This document shows, one piece after another, positions 33,472 to 53,900 of a DNA stretch of 64,000 bases (positions are counted from its first letter, which is position 1; each line of letters begins with the position of its first letter). The notes under the pieces are model-generated. The model saw only the letters and a list, made by a program, of their open reading frames with translations. It was not told where the DNA came from and ran no database searches. The position numbers and the translations under genes are program-made. Source of the DNA: Clarkia xantiana subsp. parviflora. Its lineage: Eukaryota > Streptophyta > Magnoliopsida > Myrtales > Onagraceae. The stretch covers positions 1-64,000 of the forward strand of contig JAPTYO010000014.1 of NCBI GenBank assembly GCA_036873135.1, in the 5' to 3' direction.

Positions 33472-34875
33472 TCTTGTTTCTTTTTGGTGAATCGCTTCGC
33501 TCGCATAGCATACAACTGAAATTGACCTCCCTGTAAATATACTATATTAGGGAAAGAAAATTCTATTAGGGTAGGGCCTACGTAAGGTAACAAATTGGGC
33601 CAGTCTGATTGTTGCTATCTGTTGAGATTAGAGTAGACATGAACAAACTACAAGAGGGGCTAGGGCCCAACCTTACAATCATATATAATTAGTTAGGGCG
33701 GAGTAAGCGACCTAATAATAATTATTATTAATATATATCAGTTCGGAAAGGCCCGCACACCCGAGCCTGGCCGGGCTTATATTATTTTGTAGAAGAAAAG
33801 TTATAGCCTATAGTTTTTTTAGTTACCAATATATTATTTATTATTAGGAAACAAAATTACTATTACTTAATGCCATTATTTAGGACATAGAAAGTAACTG
33901 TCGTTGGATTTTGGATGAGATTAATAAAAATAAATGGGATTCATCCAACACAAATTGAAGCAAGGAATCTTCATCTTCTGTATTCCTTTGTATCGTCTGC
34001 ACCACCACTAGGTCAGCTCAAGGAGGAAGAATCTGATCGACGATAATAAGCTGTTCCTCTGTCTCTTTTTAAGCTTTTCTTTTGCTCTGCCAAGGAGGAC
34101 GGAAAGTTTCCCGCTGCAATTGTTGGCAACTGCTGTTTGCCTCAGGTAGTTCTCCTCCATCTCCTCGATTTTGGCTTCTGGGTTGCTTTGTGAATAGAAA
34201 AGGAAGTCATGGTTGGTCCCAAAGGTGTTAATTTTGTCAGCTTTCTTGATTCTTGACTTTGCAGCATCGCTCTCTTTACTCTGGATGATATCAACTCTTC
34301 TATAAATGCCTTTTTTTTTTTTTATAGCTTTCTTCTACCTTTTGTTTTCAGTTTATTGATTTTGTGCCAAGGCAAATGCTCCAATTGCGGGGGTCATTTT
34401 TTTGGGATATGTTCTATAGAGTGCCATCTTTTAGAAGCTAGGACTAGGATTTTCTGTATAAGAAAGAAATGCTGTAATTGCTAAAGCAACAATACTATTC
34501 AGGCTATAGCTACACTTTGGTGGGGTTTCCCTATTATAATTTAGTTAAAAGTTGACTGTTACACTTAATTGGGATCATAACAGAGATTAATTACTAAAAC
34601 ATATTCTTTTTTTGTTCTGCTTTGGATGAATAAGCATAGACTGTCCAAAATTTGAAATGATCATTACTTATGTACTCGGCGTGTTTCTGTTTTCCTTCAT
34701 ATTATTCTCAATGGTTCTTCAAAAAATGGTCGATGGTGGATTTAACTGAGGTTCTGTGAATTTTGCGGTAATGGTTATTGTGTTCAATATTTTCTGAATT
34801 GCAAATCCATTCTTGATTTACTCCAGGCTTGATGCGAACAGAGAGTAAAAGGATCTGAAGAGTAGGCAATGCTGA
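33472..34875. other. Promoter and 5' leader of the GDH-like gene
   Basis: The left part is a bidirectional spacer. A leader exon is suggested by TGCCTCAG|GTAGTT (donor at 34146) and ACTCCAG|GCTTGATG (acceptor ending 34826), giving a 5' UTR intron of about 680 bp, common for housekeeping genes. No coding sequence. Confidence 0.45.
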
Positions 34876-39024
<4,149 letters not shown>

Positions 39025-39751
39025 CCAAGAACCATCATCATCGGAAGAGACCAACACAACTACGAAATCTTTTTTGTTGACCCGGTCGTGTTGAATGATA
39101 TAGAGCTTCCATCTCCTGTTCAATATGGCTGATTGCAAGTATTGTAGATTTAGATAGATTATTATAGATTAGATTCTCTGTATCATACATGTTGTATTGA
39201 ATCAATATTTGATTTTGTAAGACAAATCCGTGTATTGCTGATTTGGATACTGTGGATGATCTTGTGTAATTGTGGTTGGAGGCGCCGAAAAATACTATTG
39301 TTATAATTACGTAGTTATGATCACTATACTTCTTATTCGTGTCCTAGATTCATAAACTGAACCGAATATATCCATCGAATGGTCATAAAGATGAAGTTAT
39401 GAAGGTAAATGAAAATCTTAACCACAATCTATATAGCAAGGATGGCCATAGTGAAGTCTAATGAATATAGATGGTTAAAGGAATGGTAGGGTGCCAATGC
39501 TTAAGGCATCAAGTTTGTACAATTTATACCATTGTTTAAAAGTTCAGGGTATAATAACTACTGTGACATTTATCGGAGTAAAACTTAAATTCCATAAACA
39601 TAATCGTTGGTTTTGAGAGTTGCCATAGCCAACCAAAAACCCTAGACGGTAAGCGTCGTGCTCTCGCAAGGTGGGGCTTGTTTTTCTTCTCTGTGAGCTT
39701 ATTTCTGAGCTAGAGGTTGTTGATGTCAGGTTTCGGAGAAGCGGAGGAGAA
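39025..39751. other. GDH 3' flank and RPL28-A promoter region
   Basis: Matches 50760-51495 of unit B. AAACCCTAG (telo-box, 39637-39645) is retained, but about 50 bp present in unit B, including its TATA-like CATATAAAT, is missing here between TTGGTTTT and GAGAGT. Confidence 0.75.
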
Positions 39752-39861
39752 ATGGCGACAGTACCTGGGCAGTTGATCTGGGAGGTAGTGGAGAGGAACA
39801 ACTCGTTTTTGGTGAAGGAGTTCGGGAATGGAAACGCCGGAGTTCAGTTCAGCAAGGGAAG
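39752..39861 (+). pseudogene. RPL28: RPL28-A exon 1 fragment
   Basis: Encodes [20 protein letters not shown] and [14 protein letters not shown], then departs from unit B at AGCAAGG and meets a stop at 39869-39871. It is severed from exons 2-3 by the insert with the PPR gene. The remaining 39-codon frame sits 48 nt upstream of the PPR start and would act as an upstream ORF if transcription still starts at the RPL28 promoter. Confidence 0.9.
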
Positions 39862-39918
39862 GTATGATTAGATTTCCAAGGGAAGTTACTAGTCCAAGCT
39901 GCTGTTTTGTTCGGCATA

Positions 39919-42330
39919 ATGTCCAAGACACTTCTCTCCCTCATCAAACCTCGTCGCAACTTGAACCCCGTCTCCCCCATTACGCCCCACTTCCGAAGAT
40001 TCATCAATGATATTGTGGTGATCCTCAGATCACGGAGTAGCCGGTGGGAAGAATACCTGGAGACTCGGTTAGATGAGGATGAAAATTTGGTCTCAGATGT
40101 GGCTCACCACGTGTTTGATAAAATATCTGACCTAGAACTGGGCTTGAAGTTCTATCGCTGGATCTCAGGAAAAGAGATGTACCAGGGTTCTCTTAATTCT
40201 CATGCTTATTCTTCACTGTTGAAGCTGCTTTCTAGGTTTAGAGATTTCCCGGAGATTGATTCTGTCCTCGGCACCATGAAAAATGAGCAACTTTCACCCA
40301 CACGTGATGCTTTGGGCTTTCTGGTACGTGCTTATGCAAATTGTGGGTTGATTGACAAGGCACTTGAAATGTATTATTTATTACAGAAGTTGCATTCATG
40401 TTTACCTGATGTATTGGCGTGCAATTCATTGCTTAATGTGCTTGTGAATAATGGGAAAATTGGGATTGCACGGAAGATGTATAATGAAATGGTTGATAGA
40501 GATAATGGCAATAACGTTGGTTGTATAGACAATTTCAGTGTCAGCATAATGGTAAAGGGGTTGTGTAAAGAGGGAAAGGTTGAAGAAAGTCACAAGATGA
40601 TTGAGGATAGGTGGGGACGTGGCTGCATACCCAATGTGATTTTCTACAACATATTGATTGATGGTTATGTCAAGAAAGGTGATCTTGTGAAGGCTGCTGC
40701 CCTTCATAAGGAGCTGAATTTGAAGGGGTTTTTGCCAACTATAAAGACTTACGGTTCTGCAATTAATGGATTCTGTTGTGCTGGTAAGTTTGATATGGTC
40801 GATAAGCTTATTGCTGAAATGAAGGAGAGGGGGTTCATTTTGAACACCTATATCTACAACAATATTCTAGATAATAGATGCAAGCATGGCCAAGCTATTA
40901 ATGCCATGGAAATGATTGAAACGATGGTCAGGACTGGTTGCGAGCCTGACATTGTAACATACAATACATTGATTGCTGCTAGCTGTAGAGTAGGGAAAGT
41001 TCAGGAAGCTGAAGGACTGCTGGAACATGCGGTGGAGAGGGGATTGATGCCTAATATGTTAACTTATACTCCATTAATAGATGTCTTTTGTAAAGGAAGA
41101 GAATTTGACAGGGCTTACAATCTGCTTATTGAGATGATAGAAAGGGGAGAAAAACCTGATTTGATCACTTATGGAGTTCTAATCCACGCTCTTGCTTGTA
41201 AAGGGGAGATCGCTGATGCATTAACTGTAAAGAGTAAAATGATGGAAAGAGGCATTTTTCCTGATGCGCAGATATATAATATCCTGATCAATGGACTTTG
41301 TAAGAAAACGAGGCTGGCTGTTGCCAAGGAGCTTCTTTCCGAGATGCTAGACCATAATATACTGCCAGATATGTATGTATATGCTACCTTAGTAGATGGC
41401 TTCATCAGAAATGGAAAAATCAATGAAGCTAAGGAAATTTTTGAACTCGCCATTTCTGAGGGTGTTCATCTTGACACTGTTGCTCACAATGCCATGATCA
41501 AAGGTTACTGCAGGTTCGGGAGGATGAATGATGCAATTGTATGCTTTGGTAGAATGATTAAGGAAAATCTTCATCTTGATGAAGTGACTTATTCCACAAT
41601 TATTGACGGGTATGGGAAGCAAAATGACATGGATAATGCAATGAGAATGTTTACGCAGATGGTTGAGAGGAAATGCAAACCGAATGTTGTGACTTACACT
41701 TGTCTTATTAACGGGTTCTGCCGTGGTGGAGACTCTGGTAGGGCTGAAAGTCTGTTTAGAGAAATGAACTCTGTAGGGATACAACCTAATGTTGTTACAT
41801 ATAGCATTCTAATTGGCACTTTCTGCAAGGAGGGAAAACTTGCAAAAGCAGTCTCTGTTTTTCAAGAAATGCTGCAAGAAAAGTGTGCTCCAAATGATGT
41901 TACCTTCAATTATTTAGTCAATGGTTTCACAAGTTGTACGACAAGCATAGGTAATGAAGTTCAGGAGAAGTTTCTGTTCATCGATTTCTTTGAGAAAATG
42001 GTATCTGATGGATGGCAACGAAAATCAGCTGCTTACGATTCTATTCTAGTTTGCCTTTGCCAACACAGAATGGTCAAGGATGCTTTTCTGCTGCATGATA
42101 AGACGTTGAAGAAGGGATTCTTTCTCAATCCCGTCTCATTTGCTGGGTTGTTAGGTGGTGTGTGCTTGGAAGGAAGGGGAAAGGATTGGAAGAATGTTAT
42201 TCATTGTGACCTGAATGAAAGGGATCTGCAAGTAGCTTTGAAATACTCCTTGATATTAGATCACTACCTCCATCAAGGTAATGAATCCGAGGCTACTTTC
42301 ATTTTGCAAACATTGGTTGCAAATGATTAG
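39919..42330 (+). CDS. P-class pentatricopeptide repeat protein, intronless, 803 aa
   Basis: RNA-binding organelle protein. The N-terminus MSKTLLSLIKPRRNLNP is basic and Ser/Leu-rich, suggesting mitochondrial targeting. From about residue 100 there are about 15-17 consecutive 35-aa PPR motifs with the usual periodic ends, such as PDIVTYNTLI, PNMLTYTPLI, PDLITYGVLI, PNVVTYTCLING and PNVVTYSILI; no E/DYW domain follows, so it is P-class. It closely resembles Arabidopsis At1g52620 as I recall it. I chose the ATG at 39919 because upstream codons have no in-frame ATG; only 57 bp separate it from the RPL28-A fragment. The frame is undamaged. An 86-bp exact piece of it lies at 24922. Confidence 0.93.
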   Translation: MSKTLLSLIKPRRNLNPVSPITPHFRRFINDIVVILRSRSSRWEEYLETRLDEDENLVSDVAHHVFDKISDLELGLKFYRWISGKEMYQGSLNSHAYSSLLKLLSRFRDFPEIDSVLGTMKNEQLSPTRDALGFLVRAYANCGLIDKALEMYYLLQKLHSCLPDVLACNSLLNVLVNNGKIGIARKMYNEMVDRDNGNNVGCIDNFSVSIMVKGLCKEGKVEESHKMIEDRWGRGCIPNVIFYNILIDGYVKKGDLVKAAALHKELNLKGFLPTIKTYGSAINGFCCAGKFDMVDKLIAEMKERGFILNTYIYNNILDNRCKHGQAINAMEMIETMVRTGCEPDIVTYNTLIAASCRVGKVQEAEGLLEHAVERGLMPNMLTYTPLIDVFCKGREFDRAYNLLIEMIERGEKPDLITYGVLIHALACKGEIADALTVKSKMMERGIFPDAQIYNILINGLCKKTRLAVAKELLSEMLDHNILPDMYVYATLVDGFIRNGKINEAKEIFELAISEGVHLDTVAHNAMIKGYCRFGRMNDAIVCFGRMIKENLHLDEVTYSTIIDGYGKQNDMDNAMRMFTQMVERKCKPNVVTYTCLINGFCRGGDSGRAESLFREMNSVGIQPNVVTYSILIGTFCKEGKLAKAVSVFQEMLQEKCAPNDVTFNYLVNGFTSCTTSIGNEVQEKFLFIDFFEKMVSDGWQRKSAAYDSILVCLCQHRMVKDAFLLHDKTLKKGFFLNPVSFAGLLGGVCLEGRGKDWKNVIHCDLNERDLQVALKYSLILDHYLHQGNESEATFILQTLVAND

Positions 42331-42926
42331 CGTCCTGATCAGGTAACAAAGCTAGTGATGTAAAATCTCTTACAATGGAAGTGAATAGTTATAGTGCCAT
42401 GAGTGCCAGAGGATATTGTTGACACATTTTGAGATTACTTTTGCCTACTCTGCTCCATTTGATGATGCCTCTTGAAAAGGAAGAAGCACTCAAAGCAAGT
42501 CAAAATCGCATTGGTACTGCATGTTTACTAAGGTAGTCTTCATATGCTTTTTTTTTTTTTTTTTTGGAATTAAATAGAAGATTATAATCAGAAAATTTAC
42601 ATCCATACGTGACTGCATGCTTATGAAGCTCTTAATTTTGCCCATAGTTTAAGACACGTTTATTGTATTATTAAATGTATGAGGCTCAAAGTTTACATCG
42701 TTGGGGGAGCTCATGAATTATCCCTACCAAAAATTACATAAATGTTCTTTTTCAGAAAAATTGCAGCCTCCTAAAGATTACACAGAATTTGCCTAATGAT
42801 GTTTCTGCTGAAAGTGCAGAGTCATCCCTTCAAGCTTTACTACAAACTCATCTGATTCTTCATGTTGGGGAAGTCACATCCATGGACAATCGTTGTTTGG
42901 AGAAAGTGTAAGGTACCATTAATGAT
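42331..42926. other. 3' flank of the PPR gene within the insert
   Basis: Non-coding. Contains a T run at 42548-42568. No gene is supported. Confidence 0.5.
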
Positions 42927-43195
42927 CTACTGACTTTCAAAATCACTACTTCCAATATCAGTCCCTTCACTTTTCTGTTTCTTCACACGACCTCTCATAA
43001 TAGCAGCAAGTTCATTAATGGTGCCTGAAGTGCTTCTCTCCATCTTCCCCGCCAAAACCTCGACTAGGTCCGATTGGCCTCACCCTAATAATAAGTTGTG
43101 CAGCATCTCCACAGTGGCAGCATATGGAGGTATGCCTTCATCAACCATCATCTCGAAGTACTTGCAAGCTTCTTCAAGCTTATTAGATGCAGGAC
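42927..43195 (-). pseudogene. C-terminal fragment of a second PPR protein
   Basis: The minus strand reads NKLEEACKYFEMMVDEGIPP and YAATVEMLHNLLLG, a canonical PPR motif, then an in-frame TGA, then GQSDLVEVLAGKMERSTSGT and INELAAIMRG to a TAG at 42927. The sequence differs from the neighbouring PPR gene, so it is a piece of another gene with one premature stop, cut off where RPL28 intron sequence resumes. Confidence 0.75.
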
Positions 43196-44049
43196 TTTGT
43201 AGAGCTGAACTAGTCGCTTGTGGTGTTTGATGCAATGTCGAAGTTCTTTATGGTCTTTAATTTAGCTGATAGTCTAAGAATTAAGAGTAAAATCAATGTC
43301 TGGGCAAGATATGAAAGGGGTTTTTTAAGCGGATATATGCATTTGGTGTTTCACCACTATTAATAGCACTGTGTTGATACAATTTTAAAGTACACTTGAT
43401 AGAATCAAAGATGAACTAGCTCAGCAGGTGAAGAATTAATTTGATTTTCAGAAATAGGTGTTGATCCCTTTTCCAGTATGTCTAGTTCAGTTGGGTTTTG
43501 AGCACTTTACTGATTATAATTTAGATCTAGCATTAGAAAAGGTTTTATAGTTTATGTATTTGCAGTTTGCTTTTGCATTATATGTAAGCCTTTATATAGA
43601 CGTGTCTCTTTGGCCTAGTAGTCTCATTCCTTTTGATGAGACAAATGCTTACCGGAAATGTTAACCAGTTATCTCTCTTAATCTAACTTTGTTTCTATGA
43701 TACAGTACTCTAGAATTAAAGTGCATTTGATAGAATGAAAGAGGAATTAGTTCAGCTGTTGAAGGATTAATTTAATTTCCAGATGTAGGTGTTTGTCCCT
43801 TTTCCTGTCGGTCTAGTTGAGTTGGATTTGAACACTTTACTGATTATAATTTAGATATAACATTCGAAAAGGTTATATAGTTTATGAATTTGCATTTGCA
43901 GTTTGCTTTTGCATACTTTTGTAAGCCTTTCAATAGATGTACAATTAATTGATTTTCTCTTAGGCCTAGATATGCCATTCCTTTTGTTTCTATCAGGTAA
44001 ATGCTTACTAGTTATCTCTCTTAATCGAATTTTGTTTGACTGTTGACAG
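43196..44049 (+). other. RPL28-A intron 1 remainder
   Basis: Matches RPL28-B intron 1 (51734-52573): GTGGTGTTTGATGCA, AAGCGGATATATGCATTT. There are internal repeats around GATTATAATTTAGAT (43514, 43844) in both units. Non-coding. Confidence 0.8.
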
Positions 44050-44324
44050 GTTTGGCGAACCGAAAGACTGTCACCATTCAACCAGTTGGAAAGGACCAAT
44101 CAGTTCTTCTCGCCACCCCCAAGACCAAGAAGCAAAACAAGCCTGCTGCATTGCTTCACAAGTCCGCAATGAAAAGGAGTTCCGGACAATGGCCAAGGCA
44201 GTCTCAAACCAGGTAATGCCTAAAGTTCCCTGATATGAGTTTCATGTATCCTTTGATTTTTATCTTCTGGAAAGTCGATATATATTTTTCTAGTCAAGTT
44301 TATTTTCTCTTTACTTGTATTTAG

Positions 44325-44405
44325 GTCATGTGCCATTAACATGTCAGAAGAGATTGCTTTGTCTTATTTCTTCGATGCAATTTACTTGTTACGCTTGGCT
44401 TCTGA
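44325..44405 (+). ncRNA. C/D snoRNA-like unit 1 (degenerate C box)
   Basis: Shares CATTAACATGT, TTCTTCGATGCAAT and TACTTGTTACGCTTGGCTTC-TGA with the next two units. The C box position reads GTCATGT rather than GTGATGA; the D box CTGA (44402-44405) is intact. Probably the oldest, decayed copy. Confidence 0.4.
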
Positions 44406-44510
44406 GAATACTGTTGTTTTAATATCTACATATATTTAACTTCTCATCTGCTTTTAGAGAATTCTTTTTTCTTAATTTTTTTTATGGGGCTTGGTTTGGT
44501 TACAATATAT

Positions 44511-44588
44511 GTGATGAGACCATAACATGAAAGTACTCACTTTTTGTGGTTTCTTCGATGCAATGCACTTGTTACGCTTGGCTTCTGA
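44511..44588 (+). ncRNA. C/D box snoRNA candidate 2 in RPL28-A intron 2
   Basis: C box GTGATGA (44511-44517) and D box CTGA (44585-44588) are 67 nt apart, with a possible internal C' box TCGATGC. The putative guide just before the D box is CTTGTTACGCTTGGCTT. Introns of ribosomal protein genes are common snoRNA hosts in plants. I could not match the guide to an rRNA site from memory. Confidence 0.6.
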
Positions 44589-44762
44589 GATCCTTTTATA
44601 ATCATCTTTTTTACTTTTATTGGATGTTACCAGCTGCTATTTGGTTATAAATTTCAGATACTGGTAGCCCCTCCATTACATTTGCTGCTATTTCTTCCAT
44701 TTGGATGTCAGAACTTGAAATTGAGATAGTTTTTTTTTTCCTCCCCGAGGGTTTGAATATCA

Positions 44763-44843
44763 GTGATGAGACCATAACATGTAAGAAGAAGCCACTTAGT
44801 GTGGCTTCTTCGATGCAGTCTACTTGTTACGCTTGGCTTCTGA
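44763..44843 (+). ncRNA. C/D box snoRNA candidate 3 in RPL28-A intron 2
   Basis: C box GTGATGA (44763-44769), D box CTGA (44840-44843), and the same pre-D-box guide CTTGTTACGCTTGGCTT as unit 2. An internal perfect hairpin (GAAGAAGCCAC, loop TTAGT, GTGGCTTCTTC) brings the boxes together. The boxes and guide are conserved while the middle differs from unit 2, as expected for selected snoRNA paralogues. Confidence 0.62.
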
Positions 44844-45447
44844 GAGTTCATCATTTACTTTTTTTTTACCCATCCTCTGTTTCCTGCCCATGCCCATATC
44901 TGCATGATATTGTGAGATTTTTTCTAACAAGAAGGGTTTTCACTGTTGGTATTTCAGGTGGGAGATAACTTCTACAGACCTGACCTGAAGGTAGCTGCAC
45001 TTGCAAGGTTGTCCGTAGTCCACAAGAGCCTCAAAGTCTCCAAATCTGGTGCCAAGAAGAAGAACAGGCAGGCCTAAACCTCTCTTTTGCTGGATATAAG
45101 TGGTGTTGTCTTTGCTGGGTTTTTTGTCTCTAAATTTGTTCCTTTAGAAACTTCACCTGTGGATCCATGGTATTTTGTTCCATTTATCTCGTGAACTGTA
45201 TTTTCTGAGAAGATTTGTGAATGGATTTGTGACCTTGCTTGGTAAGAAAGTCTGAGGTAACAGTAATGGGGGATGTCCATAATAAAAGTTAGGTGGGCCT
45301 AATTGTAAAGCTTTTGAGACCAGTGGTTATGGCCTAAAGTCCACTGCTTCACAATGTCAAATAATGCTTCCTAGTCCCTAGTGTTTGTGGCGAGATCAAT
45401 TTTCATTAGTTGCAACTCCTGCCATATTTGTGTTTTCACTATGTTAG

Positions 45448-50759
<5,312 letters not shown>

Positions 50760-51321
50760 CCAAGAACCATCATCATCGGAAGAGATCAACACAACTACGA
50801 AATCTTTTTTGTCGACCCGGTCGTGTTGAATTATATAGAGCTTCCATCTTCTGTTCAATATGGCTGATTGCAAGTATTGTAGATTAGATTGTCTGTATCA
50901 TACATGTATTGAATCAATATATTTGATTTTGTAAGACAAATGATACTGTCGATGATGATCTTGTGTAATTGGGGTTGGATGCGCGCGAAAAATACTATTC
51001 TTATAATTACGTAGTTATGAAATGATCACTATACTTATTTGTGTCCTAGATTCATAAACCGAACCGATTGTATCCGAAATACTCTACATTGAATGGTCAT
51101 AAAGATGAAGGTAAATGAAACTCTTAACCACAATCTATGTACCATGGATGGCCATAGCGAAGTCTATGAATATAGATGGTTAAAGGAAAGGTCGGGTGTC
51201 AATGCTTAAGGGCATCAAAGTTTGTACACTACCATTATTTAAAAGTTCAGGTGTATATAATAACTTCTGTGATAATTATCGGGGGTAAATGTGAAATTCC
51301 CTAAACATAACCGTAGGTTTT
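50760..51321. other. GDH-B 3' flank and RPL28-B upstream region
   Basis: Non-coding, collinear with 39025-39620 of unit A. Nothing further is recognised. Confidence 0.6.
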
Positions 51322-51495
51322 CATATAAATAGCCAAGAACCCCTTTCGTTTCTCTTCTACTACGTTCAGAGAGTCGCCATAGCCAACCAAAAACCCTAGA
51401 CGGTAAGTGTCATGCTCGAGCTTGTTTTTCTTCTCTGTGAGCTTATATCTGAGCTAGAGGTTGCTGGTGTCAGGTTTCGCAGAAGCGGAGGAGTA
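51322..51495 (+). promoter_or_regulatory. RPL28-B core promoter and 5' UTR with intron
   Basis: CATATAAAT (51322-51330) is a good TATA candidate. AAACCCTAG (51391-51399) is a telo-box, common in plant ribosomal protein promoters and leaders. ACG|GTAAGT (about 51403) and TGTCAG|GTTTCG (about 51474) could bound a short 5' UTR intron. Confidence 0.6.
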
Positions 51496-53099
51496 ATGGC
51501 GACAGTACCTGGGCAGTTGATCTGGGAGGTAGTGAAGAGGAACAACTCGTTTTTGGTGAAGGAGTTCGGGAATGGAAACGCCGGAGTTCGGTTCAGCAAG
51601 GAGCCTAATAATCTCTACAACCTGAACTCCTACAAGCACTCCGGTAGGTTTCTGATCGCGTTTTTTCCCCCTTCATTGACTGGATATTGTTTTCTCGCGC
51701 CACATAGATGATTGCTAATAATATACAGGACATTGTAGAGCTGAAACTAGCCACTTGTGGTGTTTGATGCAGTGTCGAAGTTCTTTGCGATCTTTTTTTT
51801 AGCTGATAGTTTAAGAATTAAGAGTAAATCAATGTCTGAGCAAGATATGAAGGCTTTTTTAAGCGGATATATGCATTTAGTGTTTTACTACTATCAATAG
51901 CACTGTGTTGATACAATCATAGAGTACATTTTATAGAATCAAAGGTTTCAGTGAAGGATTAATTTGATTTGCAGATATAGGTGTTTGTCCCTTTACCCGT
52001 TGGGTTTTGAACACTTTACTGATTATAATTTAGATCTAGCACTAGAAGGTTATATATTTCATGGATTTGCAGTTTGCTTTGCACCCTTTTGTAAGCCTTT
52101 ATATATATATGTCTCTTTGGCCCAGACCTGTCATTCCTTTTGATGAGACAAATGATGGCCAGAAATGCTAACCAGTTATCTGTCTTTATTGAGTTTTGTT
52201 TCTATGATACAGTAGTCTAGAATTAAAGTTCATTCGATAGAATAAAAGAGGAATTAGTTCAGCTGGTGAAGGATTAATTTGATTTCCAGATATAGGTGTT
52301 TGTCTTGTCCCTTTCCCTGTTGGTCTAGTTGAGTTGAGGTTTGAACACTTTAGTGATTAAGTGATTATAATTTCGATAATTAGATCTATCATCTGAATAG
52401 GTTATATAGTTTATGAATTGGGAGTTTCAATATATGCCTTAATTACTTTTGTAAGCCTTTCAATATATATGTACAATTAATTGATTGTGTCTTTGGCCTA
52501 GAAGTGTCATTCCTTTTGGACAAATGCTCACTAGTTATCTCTGTTGATCGATTTTTTTTTTAATTGTTGACAGGCTTGGCGAACCGAAAGACTGTCACCA
52601 TTCAACCAGTTGGAAAGGACCAATCAGTTCTTCTCGCCACCACCAAGACCAAGAAGCAAAACAAGCCTGCTGCATTGCTTCACAAGTCCTCAATGAAAAA
52701 GGAGTTCAGGACAATGGCAAAGGCAGTCACAAACCAGGTAATGCCTAAAGTTTCCTGATATGAGTTTCATGTATCCTTTGTTTTTTCTTCTAGAAAGCTG
52801 ATATATATTTATTTAGTCGAGTTTATTTTCTCTTAACTTGTATATAGGTGACGAGGCATTATCATGTCAGAAGATATTGCTCTATGTTATTTACCCATCC
52901 TCTGTTTCCTGCCCATATCTGCATGATATTGTTAGATTTTTATTTCTAACAAGAAGGGTTTTCACTGTTGGTTGTTCAGGTGGGAGATAACTTCTACAGA
53001 CCTGACCTAAAGGCAGCTGCACTTGCAAGGTTGTCGGTAGTCCACAAGAGCCTCAAAGTCTCCAAATCTGGTGCCAAGAAGAAGAACAGGCAGGCCTAA
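51496..53099 (+). CDS. RPL28: 60S ribosomal protein L28 (eL28), three exons, 143 aa, intact
   Basis: Structural protein of the cytosolic large ribosomal subunit. Exons 51496-51643, 52574-52737 and 52980-53099 give 143 codons plus stop, the usual plant length. It starts [20 protein letters not shown], continues [19 protein letters not shown], has the basic central part [20 protein letters not shown], and ends [14 protein letters not shown]. Splice junctions are phase 1 and 0 with GT-AG borders. It is the only intact L28 copy here. Its upstream neighbour GDH-B is dead. Intron 2 is only 242 nt and keeps just the first part of one snoRNA-like unit. Confidence 0.95.
52848..52893 (+). ncRNA. Remnant of snoRNA-like unit in RPL28-B intron 2
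   Basis: GTGACGAGGCATTATCATGT aligns with the start of snoRNA-like unit 1 in unit A, then the sequence jumps from TTATTT to ACCCATCCTCTG. About 480 bp containing the guide regions and D boxes of all three units are gone. Confidence 0.6.
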
Positions 53100-53858
53100 A
53101 CCTATCTTACTATGGGGTGGATAAGAGCTGTCTGGTCTTTGCTGGATTTTTTCTTCTTTAAATTTGTTCCTTTAGAAACTTCTTCACTTGTTGGTTCATT
53201 TATCTGTTTTCTGAGAAGATTGCCTAATATAAGATTTGGGAATGGGTTTGTGACCTTGCTTGGTAACAGTAACGGGGGCTGTCCATAATAAAAGTTAGGT
53301 GGGCCTAATTGTAAAGCTTTTGAGACCAGTGGTTATGGCCTAGAGTCAACTGCTTCACAATGTCAAATAATGCTTCCTAGGCCCTAGTGTTTGTGGCGAG
53401 ATCAATTTTCACAACTCCTGCCATATTTGTTTTTTTTCACTATGTTAGTGTGTTAATAACTAAATAAACTTTGAACAAATTGCTATACTAAAAATTGAAG
53501 TTTCAATTTATTGCTATATTTTTTTGTTGTCAAAGTAGATATAAATTTAGCATCTTTCTGTCATGGGGTATATTAATGTGTATCAAGATAAAATTTGCAA
53601 TAAGTTAAAAATATTATAGCGAATGCCGCCTTCAATTTAACGTTCCTACAATATCTTATATTTATTGTTGTTTGTTAGAAGATTTTATTTCGTTAGATTG
53701 TATTGCTCTAATCCTGTTTAAGTTACTACAGTCACATACATATTTACTGAAGCTATATTTGTTGGTAATATTTTATGAGGATTTTGGTTGGAAATGAAAT
53801 GCAGAATGTGGATTTGATTGTACGGTGCTAATTTGCCCTCAGTGAAGTTGAAAGTAAA

Positions 53859-53900
53859 GTGGAGTGGAGTGGAGTGGAGTGGAGTGGAGTGGAGTGGAGG
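53859..53900 (+). repeat. (GTGGA)n pentanucleotide microsatellite
   Basis: About eight perfect GGAGT units directly upstream of the conserved receptor-kinase upstream block. The block near 58630 keeps a degenerate GGAGTGAAGGAGGGAC at the same place. Confidence 0.9.

Larger units (their letters stand above)
39862..43195 (+). other. 3.3-kb insert in RPL28-A carrying PPR sequences
   Basis: Absent from unit B. It replaces about 129 bp (equivalent of 51605-51733: the end of exon 1 and the start of intron 1). RPL28 similarity resumes at TTGTAGAGCTGAA (43196). There are no LTRs, TIRs, poly(A) or target duplication at the edges, so it looks like a captured genomic segment joined with loss of target sequence. 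It contains the PPR gene on the plus strand and a PPR tail on the minus strand. Confidence 0.85.
44050..45077 (+). pseudogene. RPL28: RPL28-A exons 2 and 3, orphaned and frameshifted
   Basis: Exon 2 (44050-44212) and exon 3 (44958-45077) match the intact gene in unit B. Exon 2 is one base shorter: AAAA at 44172-44175 where unit B has AAAAA, which destroys the frame after HKSAMK. Exon 3 is clean ([20 protein letters not shown]). Separated from exon 1 by the PPR insert, it cannot make L28 protein. Intron 2 is 745 nt against 242 nt in unit B, because it retains three snoRNA-like units. Confidence 0.9.
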
